Origin: Agrobacterium tumefaciens
GTDB lineage: Bacteria > Pseudomonadota > Alphaproteobacteria > Rhizobiales > Rhizobiaceae
Assembly (NCBI GenBank): GCA_025559845.1
Contig: CP048470.1
Span: 678,501 to 742,500 of the forward strand
Direction of reading: 5' to 3'
DNA length: 64,000 nt
Shown here: positions 46,589 through 57,691 of the stretch, piece by piece
Layout of the letters: each line of letters starts with the position of its first letter
Numbering within the stretch: the first letter of the stretch is position 1
The notes under the pieces: generated by a model
The model's input: the letters and a program-made list of their open reading frames with translations, nothing else
The model's database searches: none
Told to the model about the DNA's origin: nothing
Translations under genes and position numbers: made by a program

Positions 46589-47623
46589 TCAGGCGGTATT
46601 GGCGGTTTCGTTGTCTGAAAGGATGGTCGCGATCCATTTTGTTGAAGCGGCCATCGAGCAGAAAACTGTGAATGCGATCAATATCGGAACCCCTATGAAC
46701 GCTCCGGCCAACCCCCACATGAAGCTCCAGAAGAACACCGCAAAGATGACCGCAAAAGGCGAAATGGAAAGGGATGCACCAGCCAGTCTCGGTTCGAGAT
46801 AACTACCGATCACAAACTGGATGATGTTGAGGCTTGCAAAGATGAGCAAGGCCGGCTGCCATGTATCGAACTGGGCTATGGCAAAAAGCGTAGGCAGGGT
46901 TGTCGCTACCAACGGCCCGAGAAAGGGAATGTAGTTGAAGGCGAAGGCGATGACACCCCAGGCCGCGGCCAGTTCCAATCCCGCGCCAAGCGACAGGAGC
47001 CATACGAGCAATCCTGTCAGAACGCTGGCAAAGGTCCGCACCAGCATGAAGCGCCGAAATTTCATCGCGATGATGCGGTTTGCCGAAAGAATGATGTGAC
47101 CGTAGGGCTGAGCGGCCGGCAATCGCAAACGAGCGGCGAATTCCTGAACCTCCAGCAGCCCCAGCATCACGAAGATCAGCACCAGAAGAGAAAAACCACC
47201 GAACTGGTTCAGGCGGCCGGCTGTTCCCTGCATGACGGAAAGCAATCTGGAAACATTAAACCAATCACCAATCGGCCCGGCTATCGCAATACCATGCTGC
47301 TCAAGCCAGTCGACGACCGCCATGTAAGCCGCTTGTAAACGGTCAGCATTTGTAAACAACCATTGGCCAACTCTGCTTAATCCCCAGGCGAGAGATGAGC
47401 CAATCGCCGTGATGAAGCCTACGGTGATGATGAGTGTGATCAGTAGCGCCAACAGACGCGGAAGTCTGCTCTGCAAGGCGAGCTGGCAAGGCCAGACGAC
47501 AGCAATGATGAACAGAGCGAAAAAGAGCGGAGCAAACACCGATTGTGCCGCAAACAGGAGGGCGACCAAAAGAATGCCAGAAACGAGCATACCCGCCATC
47601 GGTCTGCGAGGCTCTACCTGCAC
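46589..47623 (-). CDS. AI-2E family transporter (PerM/TqsA-like)
   Basis: Inner-membrane protein of 344 residues with about eight helices. The best start is GTG 47623, with AAGGAG six bases upstream; the TTG at 47638 precedes this Shine-Dalgarno. The family loop and end are visible: FNYIPFLGPLVATTLPTLFA and WGLAGAFIGVPILIAFTV. Members are exporters of small molecules or Na+/H+ antiporters; AI-2 transport is only one known example. It starts 11 bp after the amidohydrolase stop. Confidence 0.85.
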   Translation of the reverse strand: MQVEPRRPMAGMLVSGILLVALLFAAQSVFAPLFFALFIIAVVWPCQLALQSRLPRLLALLITLIITVGFITAIGSSLAWGLSRVGQWLFTNADRLQAAYMAVVDWLEQHGIAIAGPIGDWFNVSRLLSVMQGTAGRLNQFGGFSLLVLIFVMLGLLEVQEFAARLRLPAAQPYGHIILSANRIIAMKFRRFMLVRTFASVLTGLLVWLLSLGAGLELAAAWGVIAFAFNYIPFLGPLVATTLPTLFAIAQFDTWQPALLIFASLNIIQFVIGSYLEPRLAGASLSISPFAVIFAVFFWSFMWGLAGAFIGVPILIAFTVFCSMAASTKWIATILSDNETANTA

Positions 47624-47634
47624 ATTACGCTCCT

Positions 47635-49071
47635 TCAAAGTATGTTCTTATGGATGCGGCCATCCTTCATGACGACGGAAAGGTTTTTCTGGGGATTTTC
47701 GAGCAGGCTGATATCATCGAGCGGATTGCCGTCGACGACAATAAGGTCTGCCAGAGCCCCCGTCTCGATGACACCAAGCTTGCCAGGATAGGGATTTCGG
47801 AGACTGGAAAGGGCAAGCAGTTCGGCGTTACCTGATGTCGCCATCTGCAGGGTTTCAGCGTTGGAGTACCAGTTTTGAAGATGTGTCAGCATGAAGTTCT
47901 GGCGCGGCCCAAGCTCCGGCGAAAACAGCACATCAGATCCCCATGCCGTCTTGATCCCGTACTTCCGGGCAAATTCGTAAATCTTCGGCGTACCAGCGAA
48001 CAGTTGCTGTATGCGCTCCAACGCCGGTCCACTTTGAGGTGCTGCATCCTCCATCGTCAGGAAAGGTTGTGTGCTGAGCCATGACCCTTTGTCAGCGATC
48101 ATTTTTGCCGTTTCATCGTCGACCAGATGGGCGTGTTCGATACAGGTAACCCCCGCTGCCAGCGCTCGCTGGACTGCACGGGGTGTATAGGCATGCGTCG
48201 CGACATAGGTATTCCAGTCCTGGGCAACCTCGACTGCCGCCCGAAGCTCTTCTTCGCTGAATGCCGTCATATCAAGCGGGCTTCGCGGCGATGACACCCC
48301 ACCGCTTCCGACCATCTTGATCTGCGACGCGCCCTGCAGAAGTTGCTCTCGAACCCGCAACCTGATGTCGCTTACGCTGTCGACAATTGCTGCTGCACCC
48401 ATCAATTCGCCGGTGCTGAGCTGTGCCCGATCCCGTGGGATTTCCGTTGGCAAACGCAGATCGCCGTGCCCACCGGACGTCGTTATCATGGCACCGGATG
48501 GGTATATGCGCGGCCCCGGTATCATGCCACCGTCTATGGCCTGCTTGAAGGAGAAGACCGGCCCTCCAAGATCACGCACCGTTGTAAAGCCGCGCAGAAG
48601 GGTCCGCTCGGCCTCGGCAGTCGACGCCGCAAAGATGATCCCCGGATCACCCGCCAGCAGGACGTTCAGGGGAACCGCTGCAAAAATTGTGTGCCAATGC
48701 GCATCGATCAATCCCGGCAGCAGAACACCATTGCGGCAATTTATGACAACCGCGTCTGTTGGCACCGGATTGTTTGCAGGATCAACGGCAGTAATCTTCT
48801 GGTTCTCGACAACAACCTGCACGCCTGTTTGGAGCGTGCTCGATTTTCCATCGAAAAGACGCACGTCGCGAAACACGGTCGTTGATGGTGCGCTTTGAGC
48901 CGCGGAGGACCTAGGCATTGCGCCAGAGAGCATAGCAGCGCCTAGGCCCGCCAGGAACCCGCGTCTTGAAAGGGCTTCCAGCCGGCGCGATACAATCTGC
49001 AGCGACGGGTTGAAGCACGCACAACCGGAATTGTGAACCAGATGGCTATATTTCGGTCCGAAACTTTGCAT
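47635..49071 (-). CDS. Tat-exported metal-dependent amidohydrolase
   Basis: A 478-residue protein of the imidazolonepropionase/prolidase-like amidohydrolase family. ATG 49071 has GGGGAG 10 bases upstream. The twin-arginine signal is LSRRGFLAGLGAAMLSG near residue 34, with cleavage after SSA-A. The metal His pair is in LIDAHWHT, a candidate bridging Lys in IKMVGSGG, then ATHAY, CIEHAH and WGSD for the remaining ligands. Related enzymes include Xaa-Arg/Lys carboxypeptidases and dipeptidases. It lies 112 bp from arginine deiminase, so release of arginine from peptides outside the cytoplasm is an attractive but unproved role. Confidence 0.82.
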   Translation of the reverse strand: MQSFGPKYSHLVHNSGCACFNPSLQIVSRRLEALSRRGFLAGLGAAMLSGAMPRSSAAQSAPSTTVFRDVRLFDGKSSTLQTGVQVVVENQKITAVDPANNPVPTDAVVINCRNGVLLPGLIDAHWHTIFAAVPLNVLLAGDPGIIFAASTAEAERTLLRGFTTVRDLGGPVFSFKQAIDGGMIPGPRIYPSGAMITTSGGHGDLRLPTEIPRDRAQLSTGELMGAAAIVDSVSDIRLRVREQLLQGASQIKMVGSGGVSSPRSPLDMTAFSEEELRAAVEVAQDWNTYVATHAYTPRAVQRALAAGVTCIEHAHLVDDETAKMIADKGSWLSTQPFLTMEDAAPQSGPALERIQQLFAGTPKIYEFARKYGIKTAWGSDVLFSPELGPRQNFMLTHLQNWYSNAETLQMATSGNAELLALSSLRNPYPGKLGVIETGALADLIVVDGNPLDDISLLENPQKNLSVVMKDGRIHKNIL

Positions 49072-49183
49072 GAGGTATGGTCTCCCCAACAAGGTTGCCC
49101 ACCACCGCTATCATGGCGGCCTCCCGATACGGCAAATCAGAGAGCGCGGCGTCTGGACGCGCTCCCTGTTTTTCTAGAAATAC

Positions 49184-50428
49184 TCAATAGTCGACGGCAT
49201 CACGGACAATCGGGCACGTCATGCAATGGCCGCCGCCACGGCCACGGCCAAGCTCCGCTCCTGTAATGGTGATGACTTCAATCCCCTCCTTGCGAAGCAG
49301 GGTATTGGTGTAGGTGTTCCGATCATAAGCGTAGACGACACCCGGTGACGCGCAGACAAGGTTTGCGCCACTGTCCCACTGGGTCCGCTCACGCATGTAA
49401 TCGTTGCCTCCCGTCTCAACGACGCGCATCTTTTTAAGGCCGAGAGAATCCCGAACTGTATCAACAAAGCTACCCTTGTCCTTATGCAGCTCGACACCGC
49501 CATTGCCGTCCGGACGGAATGAAAATGCCTCGATACCGTTGACGATATCCGGATAGAGCAGCACGCAGTCCCGGTCAGCGAAGGTGAACACGGTATCAAG
49601 GTGCATGGCGGCGCGCAGTTTCGGCATGGCAGCGACAATCACGCGTTCCGCCGCGCCTTTCTCGAACAAGGCGGCTGCGACCTGACTGATGGCCTGGCGC
49701 GATGTTCGTTCGCTCATCCCGATCAGGACATTGCCCTTACCGATCGGCATCACATCGCCGCCTTCCAGCGTCGCTAGTCCCCAATCCTTGGTTGGATCAC
49801 CCCACCAGACATTGACCTTGCCCGCAAAGTCCGGATGGAACTTGTAGATCGCAGACGTCAGGATCGTTTCCTCATGACGCGCCGGCCAGTAAAGCGCATT
49901 CAGGGTAACACCACCGTAAATCCAGCACGTCGTATCACGCGTGTAGAGCGTATTTGGCAACGGTGGCAGCAGGTATTCATTCACTCCCGCAGCATCGCGG
50001 ATCAACGCGAGCTGCTCTCCTCCAATGCTGTCAGGAAATTCAAAGGTCGAGAGACCGCCTATCAGCGTTTCGGCGAGTTCGCGGTCCGCCAATCCTTCGA
50101 GATATGACCGAACCTCGTTGATGAGACCCAGCCCAATCTGATTTGGCACGACCTGGTGATCGAGAATCCAGGCTTTTGCTTCCGGCACCGCGAGTGTTTG
50201 TGTCAGAAGATTGTGCATCTCCAACACCTCGATCCCACGGTCACGCATTTTCGTCATGAAGTCGAAATGATCGCGCTTGGCGTTTTCGACCCAAAGGACA
50301 TCGTCGAAGAGAAGCGCGTCACAATTGGTCGGTGTCAGTCGTTGGTGCGCTCGGCCGGGCGCGCAAACCATTACCTTGCGCAGTTGCCCAACTTCGGAAT
50401 GAACGCCAAAGGATGTTGTCTGTGTCAT
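49184..50428 (-). CDS. arcA: Arginine deiminase
   Basis: Converts L-arginine to citrulline and ammonia. The 414-residue length and motifs match Arc[17 protein letters not shown] near the N-terminus, [28 protein letters not shown] with the catalytic His, and GGGHCMTCP with nucleophile Cys402. ATG 50428 follows GAGAGGCGAAGG. The upstream antiporter gene ends 17 bp before. The pathway is not complete here: no ornithine carbamoyltransferase (arcB) or carbamate kinase (arcC) is encoded nearby, so the enzyme may serve ammonia release in acid stress or link to other arginine routes. Confidence 0.93.
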   Translation of the reverse strand: MTQTTSFGVHSEVGQLRKVMVCAPGRAHQRLTPTNCDALLFDDVLWVENAKRDHFDFMTKMRDRGIEVLEMHNLLTQTLAVPEAKAWILDHQVVPNQIGLGLINEVRSYLEGLADRELAETLIGGLSTFEFPDSIGGEQLALIRDAAGVNEYLLPPLPNTLYTRDTTCWIYGGVTLNALYWPARHEETILTSAIYKFHPDFAGKVNVWWGDPTKDWGLATLEGGDVMPIGKGNVLIGMSERTSRQAISQVAAALFEKGAAERVIVAAMPKLRAAMHLDTVFTFADRDCVLLYPDIVNGIEAFSFRPDGNGGVELHKDKGSFVDTVRDSLGLKKMRVVETGGNDYMRERTQWDSGANLVCASPGVVYAYDRNTYTNTLLRKEGIEVITITGAELGRGRGGGHCMTCPIVRDAVDY

Positions 50429-50445
50429 GACCTTCGCCTCTCAGT

Positions 50446-51876
50446 TTAGGGTGTAATGATACCTGTCAGCAAACCGTAGGCCCCAACCAGGCCGCCGATG
50501 AGCGTCACTGCAAACACGATGAGTTCGGCCGGCGTGAACAAAGTGAGCTTCTGCTCCCGTCGCGCCCAGAAGTAGAGAATGGTGCCGGGAACGAAGAGCA
50601 CCGCGACCAGCAGGACATATTTCAACCCAGCGGCAGCAAACATGAACAGCGTGTAGACAACCGCCACCCACGCAAAAAACTGATCGCGTCCGCGCTGTTC
50701 CGGTGTGGTTTCGTAGCCCTCACCTCGACGCGCCAGCAAAACGCCGTAACCCGCAACAAGAAGATAGGGCAGAAGCGCCGTCACACTTGTCATGTCGAGC
50801 ATGAAGTTGAAGGCATCTCGTGACCAGTAGGTGGAGATCACGAAAAGCGACACGACAATATTGGTCAGCCAGAGAGCATTTGCCGGGACGCGATTAGCGT
50901 TTTGTGCCGCAAACATCTTTGGCATGTCCTGCGATTTGGCTGCGGCGAAAAGCACCTCGGCGCAAATGAGAGACCATGCGAGATAGGCACCGAGAACGGA
51001 AACCAGCACGCCGATGGAAATGAATACGGCCCCCCAGTGTCCGACGACTGCTTCAAGTACGCCCGCCATCGAGGGCTGCTGAACTGCTGCAATGGCTGAT
51101 TGGGGCAAAGCTGCATAAGGCAGCAACGTGACCGCGACCATAAGACCCGTGACGCCCACGAAGCCGAGGATCGTGGCAGAGCCGACGTCGGATCGTTTTT
51201 GCGCAAAACGGGAATAGACGCTGGCACCCTCGATACCGAGGAATACGAAAACGGTGATCAGCATCGTGTCTCGCACTTGTGCGACCAGAGATTTCACCGG
51301 CATGTCTGCGCCGCCGAAAAAATTGTCGGAAAACTGCGCGTAGTTGAAGAAGAAGATCAGCGCCAGAATGAAGACGAGGATCGGCACGACCTTCGCCACC
51401 GTGACAATAGTGTTGATGAAGGCTGCTTGCTCCACGCCGCGCAGGATCATGAAATGAAACGCCCAAATGCCGACAAGCGACACAACAATCGCCGTGGCAC
51501 TACTTCCGTCACCAAAAAATTCGGGAAAAAAGCGGCCGAGCGTTGAGCCGATGAGCACCCAATAAAAGACGTTTCCAAGGCAACTGCCAAGCCAATAACC
51601 AAAGGCTGAAAGGAAACCCATGTAGTTTCCAAAACCTGCCTTGGCATAAGCGAATACACCGGAATCAATGTCGGGCTTTTTTTCGGCGAGAGCCTGGAAG
51701 ACCCGCGCGAGCATATACATGCCTGTTCCGGCGATAGCCCAGGCAATAATCGCACCAAAAGGTCCTGTGGCAGTTCCGAAGCGGCTCGGAAGATTGAAAA
51801 TACCCGCCCCAACCATGGAGCCGACAACCATTGCCGTTAACGAAAATAACGTGAGTTTCTGTTGCGACGCTGCCAT
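50446..51876 (-). CDS. arcD: Arginine/ornithine antiporter-like APC transporter, copy 1
   Basis: A 476-residue APC-family exchanger with twelve helices. It starts at ATG 51876 behind GAGAGGG; an in-frame start at 51897 is possible. The N-terminal stretch LTAMVVGSMVGAGIFNLP is the substrate-site helix, and GASVYSRFAQKRSDVGSAT is the basic amino acid exchanger loop. It lies directly upstream of arcA, so it should exchange arginine for a product (ornithine or citrulline). Confidence 0.85.
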   Translation of the reverse strand: MAASQQKLTLFSLTAMVVGSMVGAGIFNLPSRFGTATGPFGAIIAWAIAGTGMYMLARVFQALAEKKPDIDSGVFAYAKAGFGNYMGFLSAFGYWLGSCLGNVFYWVLIGSTLGRFFPEFFGDGSSATAIVVSLVGIWAFHFMILRGVEQAAFINTIVTVAKVVPILVFILALIFFFNYAQFSDNFFGGADMPVKSLVAQVRDTMLITVFVFLGIEGASVYSRFAQKRSDVGSATILGFVGVTGLMVAVTLLPYAALPQSAIAAVQQPSMAGVLEAVVGHWGAVFISIGVLVSVLGAYLAWSLICAEVLFAAAKSQDMPKMFAAQNANRVPANALWLTNIVVSLFVISTYWSRDAFNFMLDMTSVTALLPYLLVAGYGVLLARRGEGYETTPEQRGRDQFFAWVAVVYTLFMFAAAGLKYVLLVAVLFVPGTILYFWARREQKLTLFTPAELIVFAVTLIGGLVGAYGLLTGIITP

Positions 51877-51962
51877 AAACCTAACCCTCTCAGCCAAGTA
51901 TAAAGTCAGTCAAAGCCCACCAATGGCAAGCAAATTATGCGTTCAATCCTCGGAAATTACGC

Positions 51963-53393
51963 TTATATACTCAGATACCCTTTTGTAATTCCGAATATAA
52001 CCGCAAAAAATCCAACACTCAAAACCGCAAATACAAACCACTCTACATGGTTAAATATAGTTTCACCCTGCTCATTCCTTGCCATAAGGAAAAGAGCTGT
52101 CCCCGGGACATAGATCAACGTCGTAAGAAGGAGGAACTTGAATCCGGCGGCATAAATAAGCCCGGCAGTGTAGATCAGGGCCAGAAATGACTGTACCGTT
52201 TCGGTACCATTGCCCTTGGACTGAATGACAGACTTATCGCCCTGCAAGTTGCTTTTCACGCCGAATGCCGCAACGAGAAGATACGGTACGAGGATCATCG
52301 AACTCGTCATCGCCACCGCGAGCATGAAAGCATAATCCGAAAACATCGAGATGATGAGGAAAACCTGAACGATGATGTTTGTCAGCCAGAGCGCGTTGGC
52401 GGGGACGCCTGCCGCATTTTCACGTGCGAGAAAACTTGGCATGGTCTTATACTTGGCCGCGGAGTAAAGGATTTCTGCTGCCAGCAGCACCCAGGCGATA
52501 TAGGCTCCAGCGACGGAGATGATCAAGCCGATGCTGACGAAGACCGCTCCCCACGGTCCTGTCACAGCTGCCAGCACTCCTGCCATCGATGGATTGCGTA
52601 ACTCTGCAAGATCCTCTTTGGGCAGGACGCCGTATGAGAGCAGTGTGACCGCCAGCATAAGAGCGAGAACGAACAGAAAACCGGTGACGGTTGCGGTGCC
52701 CACGTCCGAGCGTTTTCTCGCATATCTTGAGTAAACGCTTGCGCCCTCAATACCGACAAAGACGAAAACGGTAACCAGCATGGTGTTTCGCACTTGAGTG
52801 GAAAGCGACCCTAACCCAGCCTCATCGGCGCCCCAGAAGCTTTCTCGAAAGATCTCCCAATCGAAGGCCATCAAAACCAGCAGAAGGAAAACGAAGATCG
52901 GCAGGATCTTGGCGATCGTCACGACTGTGTTCAGAGCCGCTGCCTGCCGGATACCTCTCAAAATGAGGCTGTGAAACACCCACAACAATACGGACGACGT
53001 CGCAACGGCAATCAAGGTATTACCGTCACCGAAAGCCGGGAAAAACAGACCAAGTGTCGACTTTACGAGGATGAAGTAGGTGACATTTCCAAGTAGCGCG
53101 GCTGCCCAATATCCAAGGGCAGACAGGAAACCGAGATAGTTGCCGAAACCTTCCTTCGCATACATGAAGATGCCCGCATCCAGATCCGGACGCCGCTGCG
53201 CCAGGCTCTGAAAAACGAATGCAACCATCAGCATGCCAATTCCGGCGATCGTCCAGGCGACAATCGCGCCAAGCGGACCAGTTGCCTTTCCAAATGCCTG
53301 CGGCAGCGAGAATATTCCGGCTCCGACCATGGAGCCGACCACCATGCCCGTCAACGTCACCAGAGATAGCTTTGCTTCACCGGCTGCGGACAT
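51963..53393 (-). CDS. Arginine/ornithine antiporter-like APC transporter, copy 2
   Basis: A 476-residue paralogue of the downstream gene with matching blocks (LTGMVVGSMVGAGIFSLP, GASVYSRYARKRSDVGTAT). ATG 53393 follows GGAGGGGA; the RND pump stop is 3 bases upstream. The final ~130 bases (51963-52090) are clearly more AT-rich than the rest of the gene. The two copies may have arisen by tandem duplication or separate acquisition and could differ in substrate or pH preference. It is 86 bp before copy 1. Confidence 0.83.
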   Translation of the reverse strand: MSAAGEAKLSLVTLTGMVVGSMVGAGIFSLPQAFGKATGPLGAIVAWTIAGIGMLMVAFVFQSLAQRRPDLDAGIFMYAKEGFGNYLGFLSALGYWAAALLGNVTYFILVKSTLGLFFPAFGDGNTLIAVATSSVLLWVFHSLILRGIRQAAALNTVVTIAKILPIFVFLLLVLMAFDWEIFRESFWGADEAGLGSLSTQVRNTMLVTVFVFVGIEGASVYSRYARKRSDVGTATVTGFLFVLALMLAVTLLSYGVLPKEDLAELRNPSMAGVLAAVTGPWGAVFVSIGLIISVAGAYIAWVLLAAEILYSAAKYKTMPSFLARENAAGVPANALWLTNIIVQVFLIISMFSDYAFMLAVAMTSSMILVPYLLVAAFGVKSNLQGDKSVIQSKGNGTETVQSFLALIYTAGLIYAAGFKFLLLTTLIYVPGTALFLMARNEQGETIFNHVEWFVFAVLSVGFFAVIFGITKGYLSI

Positions 53394-53396
53394 CGT

Positions 53397-56300
53397 TCAT
53401 TCCCCTCCGCCTGTCGTCGTATGTTTGGATTGCGCGCCCAACCCAAACCAGGAAGACTTGACCCTTTCGCGCAGGGTCTGAACAAGGACGTAGAGAAGCG
53501 GGATAATCAGGATACCCACCAGGGTGCCAACCAGCAGGCCGCCGAAGATCGAGACGCCAATCGCCTGACGGCTGGCCGCTCCGGCCCCGGTCGCAAAGAC
53601 AAGCGGAAGGACACCCAGCACCGAAGCCATTGCCGTCATGAACACAGGCCGGAAACGTTGGTATGTGGCCAGTCTGGCAGCCTCAGTGATCTCCAGTCCG
53701 GCTTCACGCCGTTCCTTGGCGAATTCAACGATCAGGATCGCATTTTTTGCCGCAAGACCGATCAGCAAAACAAGCCCGATCTGTGCGTAAACATTCAAAT
53801 CCAGACCGGCGATCAGGAGGCTGCTCAATGCACCTGCCGCTGCAGCACACACGGAAAGTATGACGGCGAGTGGGACCGACCAGCTTTCATATTGGGCGAC
53901 GAGGAACAGGTAGGTGAAAACTATTCCCATGATGAGCAGCAGCGCGGTTTGCGCGCCGGCCTGACGTTCCTGCAACGCCAACCCTGTCCACTCGAAACCA
54001 AACCCTGACGGAAGGGTCTCGGCTGCAACGTTCTCCATCGCGACAAGTGCGTCCCCGGTGCTAACACCGGGCCCCGGCTGACCATTGATCGATGCAGCAG
54101 GGAAAAGATTGTAACGGTTGATCGAGCTTGCACCGTATATCGTGGAAACGGATGCCACAGCCTGGATCGGCACCAATGCACCGTTTGACGATCTCACTCT
54201 CAGGCGTTGAATGTCCTCGATGCGCGAGCGGAATTGCGTATCATTTTGGAGCCGCACCTGAAACACGCGGGACGAGAGATTAAAATCATCAATGTAGGCT
54301 GAACCAAGCTGTGCCTGCGCAGCGCTGAAGATCGCTGCCGGTGACACGCCATAGAGTTCGGCCCGGTTGCGATCGATGTCCATGAACAATTGTGGAGCGT
54401 CAGCAGAAAACGTGCTGAATACGCCAGCAAGAGCTGGGGTCTGATTTGCCTTGCCGATGAGACCGCGCATGACCTGAGCAAGTTCGCCGGGCTCCTGCCC
54501 ATCAAGCGCCTGCAGCCGGAAATCAAAACCGCCCGTGGTACCAAGGCCAGGTATGGCAGGTGGATTGAATGCGACGACCGAGGCGTTGGAGAAAACGGTA
54601 AACTCGCGCCGCAGTTTTGCCAGAATAGCATCCGCACTTTCGTCTGAATTACGCTCGCTCCACGGCTTCAACGCAGCGATCACCATGCCAGCATTCGATC
54701 CGCCGCCACCGATGAGGCTCATCCCTGAAATACCGATGACGTTTTCAACACCTGGCGTATTCCGGAGAATTGTCTGGACCTGCGACACGGTTTGTTGCGT
54801 ACGCCCTATGGCAGCGGAATTGGGAAGCTGAACGTTCGCAAAAAGATACCCCTGATCCTCCGAGGGAATGAACCCGGTTGGCAAGACTCGTACCAGCGCG
54901 TAGGTCCCGACAAAGATCCCCAGAATGATCACGATCGACACGATGACACGCCTCGATAGCGCAAGCAGCATCCGGACATAAAAATCCCTGATCCAAGCCA
55001 ACCCCGTATTGAATCGCTCGAAGACCTTTGCCCGCTTGGTCGCCGGCGGCTTTAAAAGCATGGCGCACAGTGCCGGGCTGAGAGTGAGGGCATTGATGGT
55101 CGAAAAGCTGATCGTGACCAAAATCGTGACTGCAAACTGCCGGTAGAGCTGCCCGGTTATTCCCGGCAAAAACGACACCGGAACAAACAACGCAGCGAGA
55201 ACGAGCGTCGTTGCGATGATTGGGCCCGTCACCTGTTCCATTGTCTTGAGCGTCGCATCAGTGATCGACAGCCCTTCTTCCTGCATGATGCGTTGCGCAT
55301 TTTCAGCAACGATAATCGCATCGTCGACAACGAGGCTGATCGCCAGCACCATGGCAAACAGGGTGATGGTATTGGCCGAGTAGCCAATGAAATAGAGAAC
55401 GGTGAAGGCACCAATCAACGAAACTGGAATTGTCAGTGTCGGGAGAATTGTCGCCCGCCAATCCTGCAGGAAGACGTAGACGACAGCGACCACCAGAACA
55501 AATGTGATCGCAAGGGTTATGATGATCTCTTCGATCGTCGCGTTGAGGAAACTCGTCGTATCGAAGACGACCGTATATGCGATGTCCTCCGGAAATTGCT
55601 GCTGCAAACGCTCCAGTTCCGCTCTCGCAGCTTGTGAAACGGACAAGGCGTTCGCATCTGCCGACTGATAAAGCACGATGGTCGCGCTCGGCTTTCCGTT
55701 GAACGTCGATACGGTATCATAGGACTGAGCACCAAGCTCGACCCTCGCCACATCCCGCAATCTGACGATTGCGCCATCGGTATTGGTCCGTACAACGATG
55801 TTGCCGAACTCCGAGGGATCGCTCAATCGCCCCTTTGCCAGGATGGTAAGTTGCAGTTGCTGGCCATCTGAGGTTGGTGGTGATCCGATCTGGCCAGCCG
55901 AAGCCTGCGCGTTCTGGGACTGAACCGCGGCACTGAGGTCGGCCGCCGTGACACCCAGCGCTTCCATTCGATCTGGATTCATCCAGATGCGCATGCTGTA
56001 GGCAGGACCAAAGACACCGGCATCGCCGACACCTGAGATACGAGCCAATGCATCTCTGATGTTTATCGAAGCGTAATTACTGACGAAAAGCTCATCCCGT
56101 GTGCCTTTGGGAGAGTAGATTGCAACCCCCATCAGCATGCTTGACGACCGGCTTCTAACCGTAACGCCCGTTTGCGAAACAACCGCCGGCAAGCGCGGCG
56201 TTGCCGTCGCCACTCTGTTTTGCACGTTGATCTGTGCTATCTCGGGATCTGTCCCCACGGCAAATGTCACGGTGAGCGAGTAGGTGCCATTGTTGGTGCT

Positions 56301-56549
56301 GGATGAAGACATGTAGAGCATGCCATCAACGCCATTCACCTGCTCCTCGATCAGCGCGCCGACACTTTCAGCCATGACGGTGGCATTGGCGCCAGGATAA
56401 CTCGCTGAGACCTGCACTTCGGGAGGTGTGATCGGAGGATATTGCGTGACCGGGATCTGCGTCATCGCAAGGGCGCCTGCAATCACCATAACGATTGCAA
56501 TGACCATTGCAAAACGGGGAAGCCGGATAAAGCTTCCAGGGCCAATCAT
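53397..56549 (-). CDS. RND multidrug efflux pump, inner-membrane subunit (AcrB/MexB type)
   Basis: A 1050-residue HAE1-type proton-driven exporter. It has the [20 protein letters not shown] start, the proton-relay helix [18 protein letters not shown] with two adjacent Asp, the later [19 protein letters not shown] with the relay Lys, and large porter domains between helices 1-2 and 7-8. It exports drugs, detergents or fatty-acid-like stress compounds through a TolC-like channel. Its ATG overlaps the adaptor gene stop by 4 bases. No outer-membrane channel gene adjoins it. Confidence 0.93.
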   Translation of the reverse strand: MIGPGSFIRLPRFAMVIAIVMVIAGALAMTQIPVTQYPPITPPEVQVSASYPGANATVMAESVGALIEEQVNGVDGMLYMSSSSTNNGTYSLTVTFAVGTDPEIAQINVQNRVATATPRLPAVVSQTGVTVRSRSSSMLMGVAIYSPKGTRDELFVSNYASINIRDALARISGVGDAGVFGPAYSMRIWMNPDRMEALGVTAADLSAAVQSQNAQASAGQIGSPPTSDGQQLQLTILAKGRLSDPSEFGNIVVRTNTDGAIVRLRDVARVELGAQSYDTVSTFNGKPSATIVLYQSADANALSVSQAARAELERLQQQFPEDIAYTVVFDTTSFLNATIEEIIITLAITFVLVVAVVYVFLQDWRATILPTLTIPVSLIGAFTVLYFIGYSANTITLFAMVLAISLVVDDAIIVAENAQRIMQEEGLSITDATLKTMEQVTGPIIATTLVLAALFVPVSFLPGITGQLYRQFAVTILVTISFSTINALTLSPALCAMLLKPPATKRAKVFERFNTGLAWIRDFYVRMLLALSRRVIVSIVIILGIFVGTYALVRVLPTGFIPSEDQGYLFANVQLPNSAAIGRTQQTVSQVQTILRNTPGVENVIGISGMSLIGGGGSNAGMVIAALKPWSERNSDESADAILAKLRREFTVFSNASVVAFNPPAIPGLGTTGGFDFRLQALDGQEPGELAQVMRGLIGKANQTPALAGVFSTFSADAPQLFMDIDRNRAELYGVSPAAIFSAAQAQLGSAYIDDFNLSSRVFQVRLQNDTQFRSRIEDIQRLRVRSSNGALVPIQAVASVSTIYGASSINRYNLFPAASINGQPGPGVSTGDALVAMENVAAETLPSGFGFEWTGLALQERQAGAQTALLLIMGIVFTYLFLVAQYESWSVPLAVILSVCAAAAGALSSLLIAGLDLNVYAQIGLVLLIGLAAKNAILIVEFAKERREAGLEITEAARLATYQRFRPVFMTAMASVLGVLPLVFATGAGAASRQAIGVSIFGGLLVGTLVGILIIPLLYVLVQTLRERVKSSWFGLGAQSKHTTTGGGE

Positions 56550-57691
56550 GGCTTCGTTCCCGTGCTACTGAGATTGGTTGCGGGCATCACCTTGAGCGGC
56601 ATGCCCTCAGCAACACTCTGCAGGTTTCCGGTAATGAGCCGCTCACCCCCGACAAGACCGTCTTCGACGATCCAGTTTCCAGACATCTGATTGTCGGCCC
56701 TGATACGACGCAGTTCCGCCTTGTCGCCCGCGCCAGCCAGCAGCACGTATTTTCCGTCTCTGTCCTGCTGTACGACCTCCTGCGGAACCACGGGTTTCAT
56801 AACCGGCGCATCTTCACTCACAACGACCGTCACGAACTGGTTGGGCACCAGCAAAGCATCCGGGTTCGAAAACGACGCTCTGATTGCCAGTGTCCCTGTC
56901 TGTAAATCAACCTGATTGTCCAGAAACTCAATCTCGCCCGACTGGATATAAACCTGCCCGTTCGACAAGCGCAGGCTTGTCTTGAAGTACCTGGCGAGTT
57001 CTTCCTTCGACGCCCCACCAGCAGCGGCACGTAGGTCCAGAATAGAGCGATCACTGACGGAAAAAACAACGCGAATAGGGTCCATTTGCACCACGCGGGC
57101 AAGCACGGTGGTCGCGTTGCCAACGAAGCCCCCCACAGAAACATTCGATACGCCTATTCTTCCCGCAATCGGAGATGAAATTCTCGTATAGCTGAGGTTC
57201 AGCTTTGCCTGATTTACCTTCACATCGGCGGAGCGAAGGCTGGAGGCCGCGGAATCGCGGGCAGCCTGACTTTGATCAAGAACCGCTTGAGAAACGCTGC
57301 CCCTGGCAAGGGACAGGTTTCGACTCAGGCTTTGTTCGGCATTGACGAGATTGGATTGCGCAGCATCTCGTGCCGCTTGCGCATCATCAAGAGACAGTTG
57401 ATAGCTCTCTTGTTCGATCACAAACAGAGGTTGGTCCGCCGTGACCGATTGGCCTTCCTGAAACAGCCGCTCCTTGATAAATCCGGGCACCCTGGCAAGA
57501 ATATCCACCGAATTTGCGGCTTCTACGCGCCCCACAAATTCGTACTTCGGGGACACATTCATCACCTGGACGGGCTGCACCTCAACACTCTGCAGAGATT
57601 GCGCGTTGAGACTGATAGGGAGGGCTGAGAGCAATGCAGCTGTAAACAGCCTTCTCAAACTCCCAATAATGGGGATGTCATGCTTATGCAT
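56546..57691 (-). CDS. RND efflux adaptor (membrane fusion protein, AcrA type)
   Basis: Periplasmic adaptor of 381 residues with an N-terminal hydrophobic leader ([19 protein letters not shown]) but no lipobox Cys. The barrel-sandwich hybrid segment is [19 protein letters not shown] and [20 protein letters not shown], with an alpha hairpin of Ala/Gln/Ser-rich repeats between them. It links the RND pump to an outer-membrane channel. It is the first gene of the long minus-strand array; the 225 bp upstream must hold the promoter, as no regulator gene adjoins. Confidence 0.9.
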   Translation of the reverse strand: MHKHDIPIIGSLRRLFTAALLSALPISLNAQSLQSVEVQPVQVMNVSPKYEFVGRVEAANSVDILARVPGFIKERLFQEGQSVTADQPLFVIEQESYQLSLDDAQAARDAAQSNLVNAEQSLSRNLSLARGSVSQAVLDQSQAARDSAASSLRSADVKVNQAKLNLSYTRISSPIAGRIGVSNVSVGGFVGNATTVLARVVQMDPIRVVFSVSDRSILDLRAAAGGASKEELARYFKTSLRLSNGQVYIQSGEIEFLDNQVDLQTGTLAIRASFSNPDALLVPNQFVTVVVSEDAPVMKPVVPQEVVQQDRDGKYVLLAGAGDKAELRRIRADNQMSGNWIVEDGLVGGERLITGNLQSVAEGMPLKVMPATNLSSTGTKP

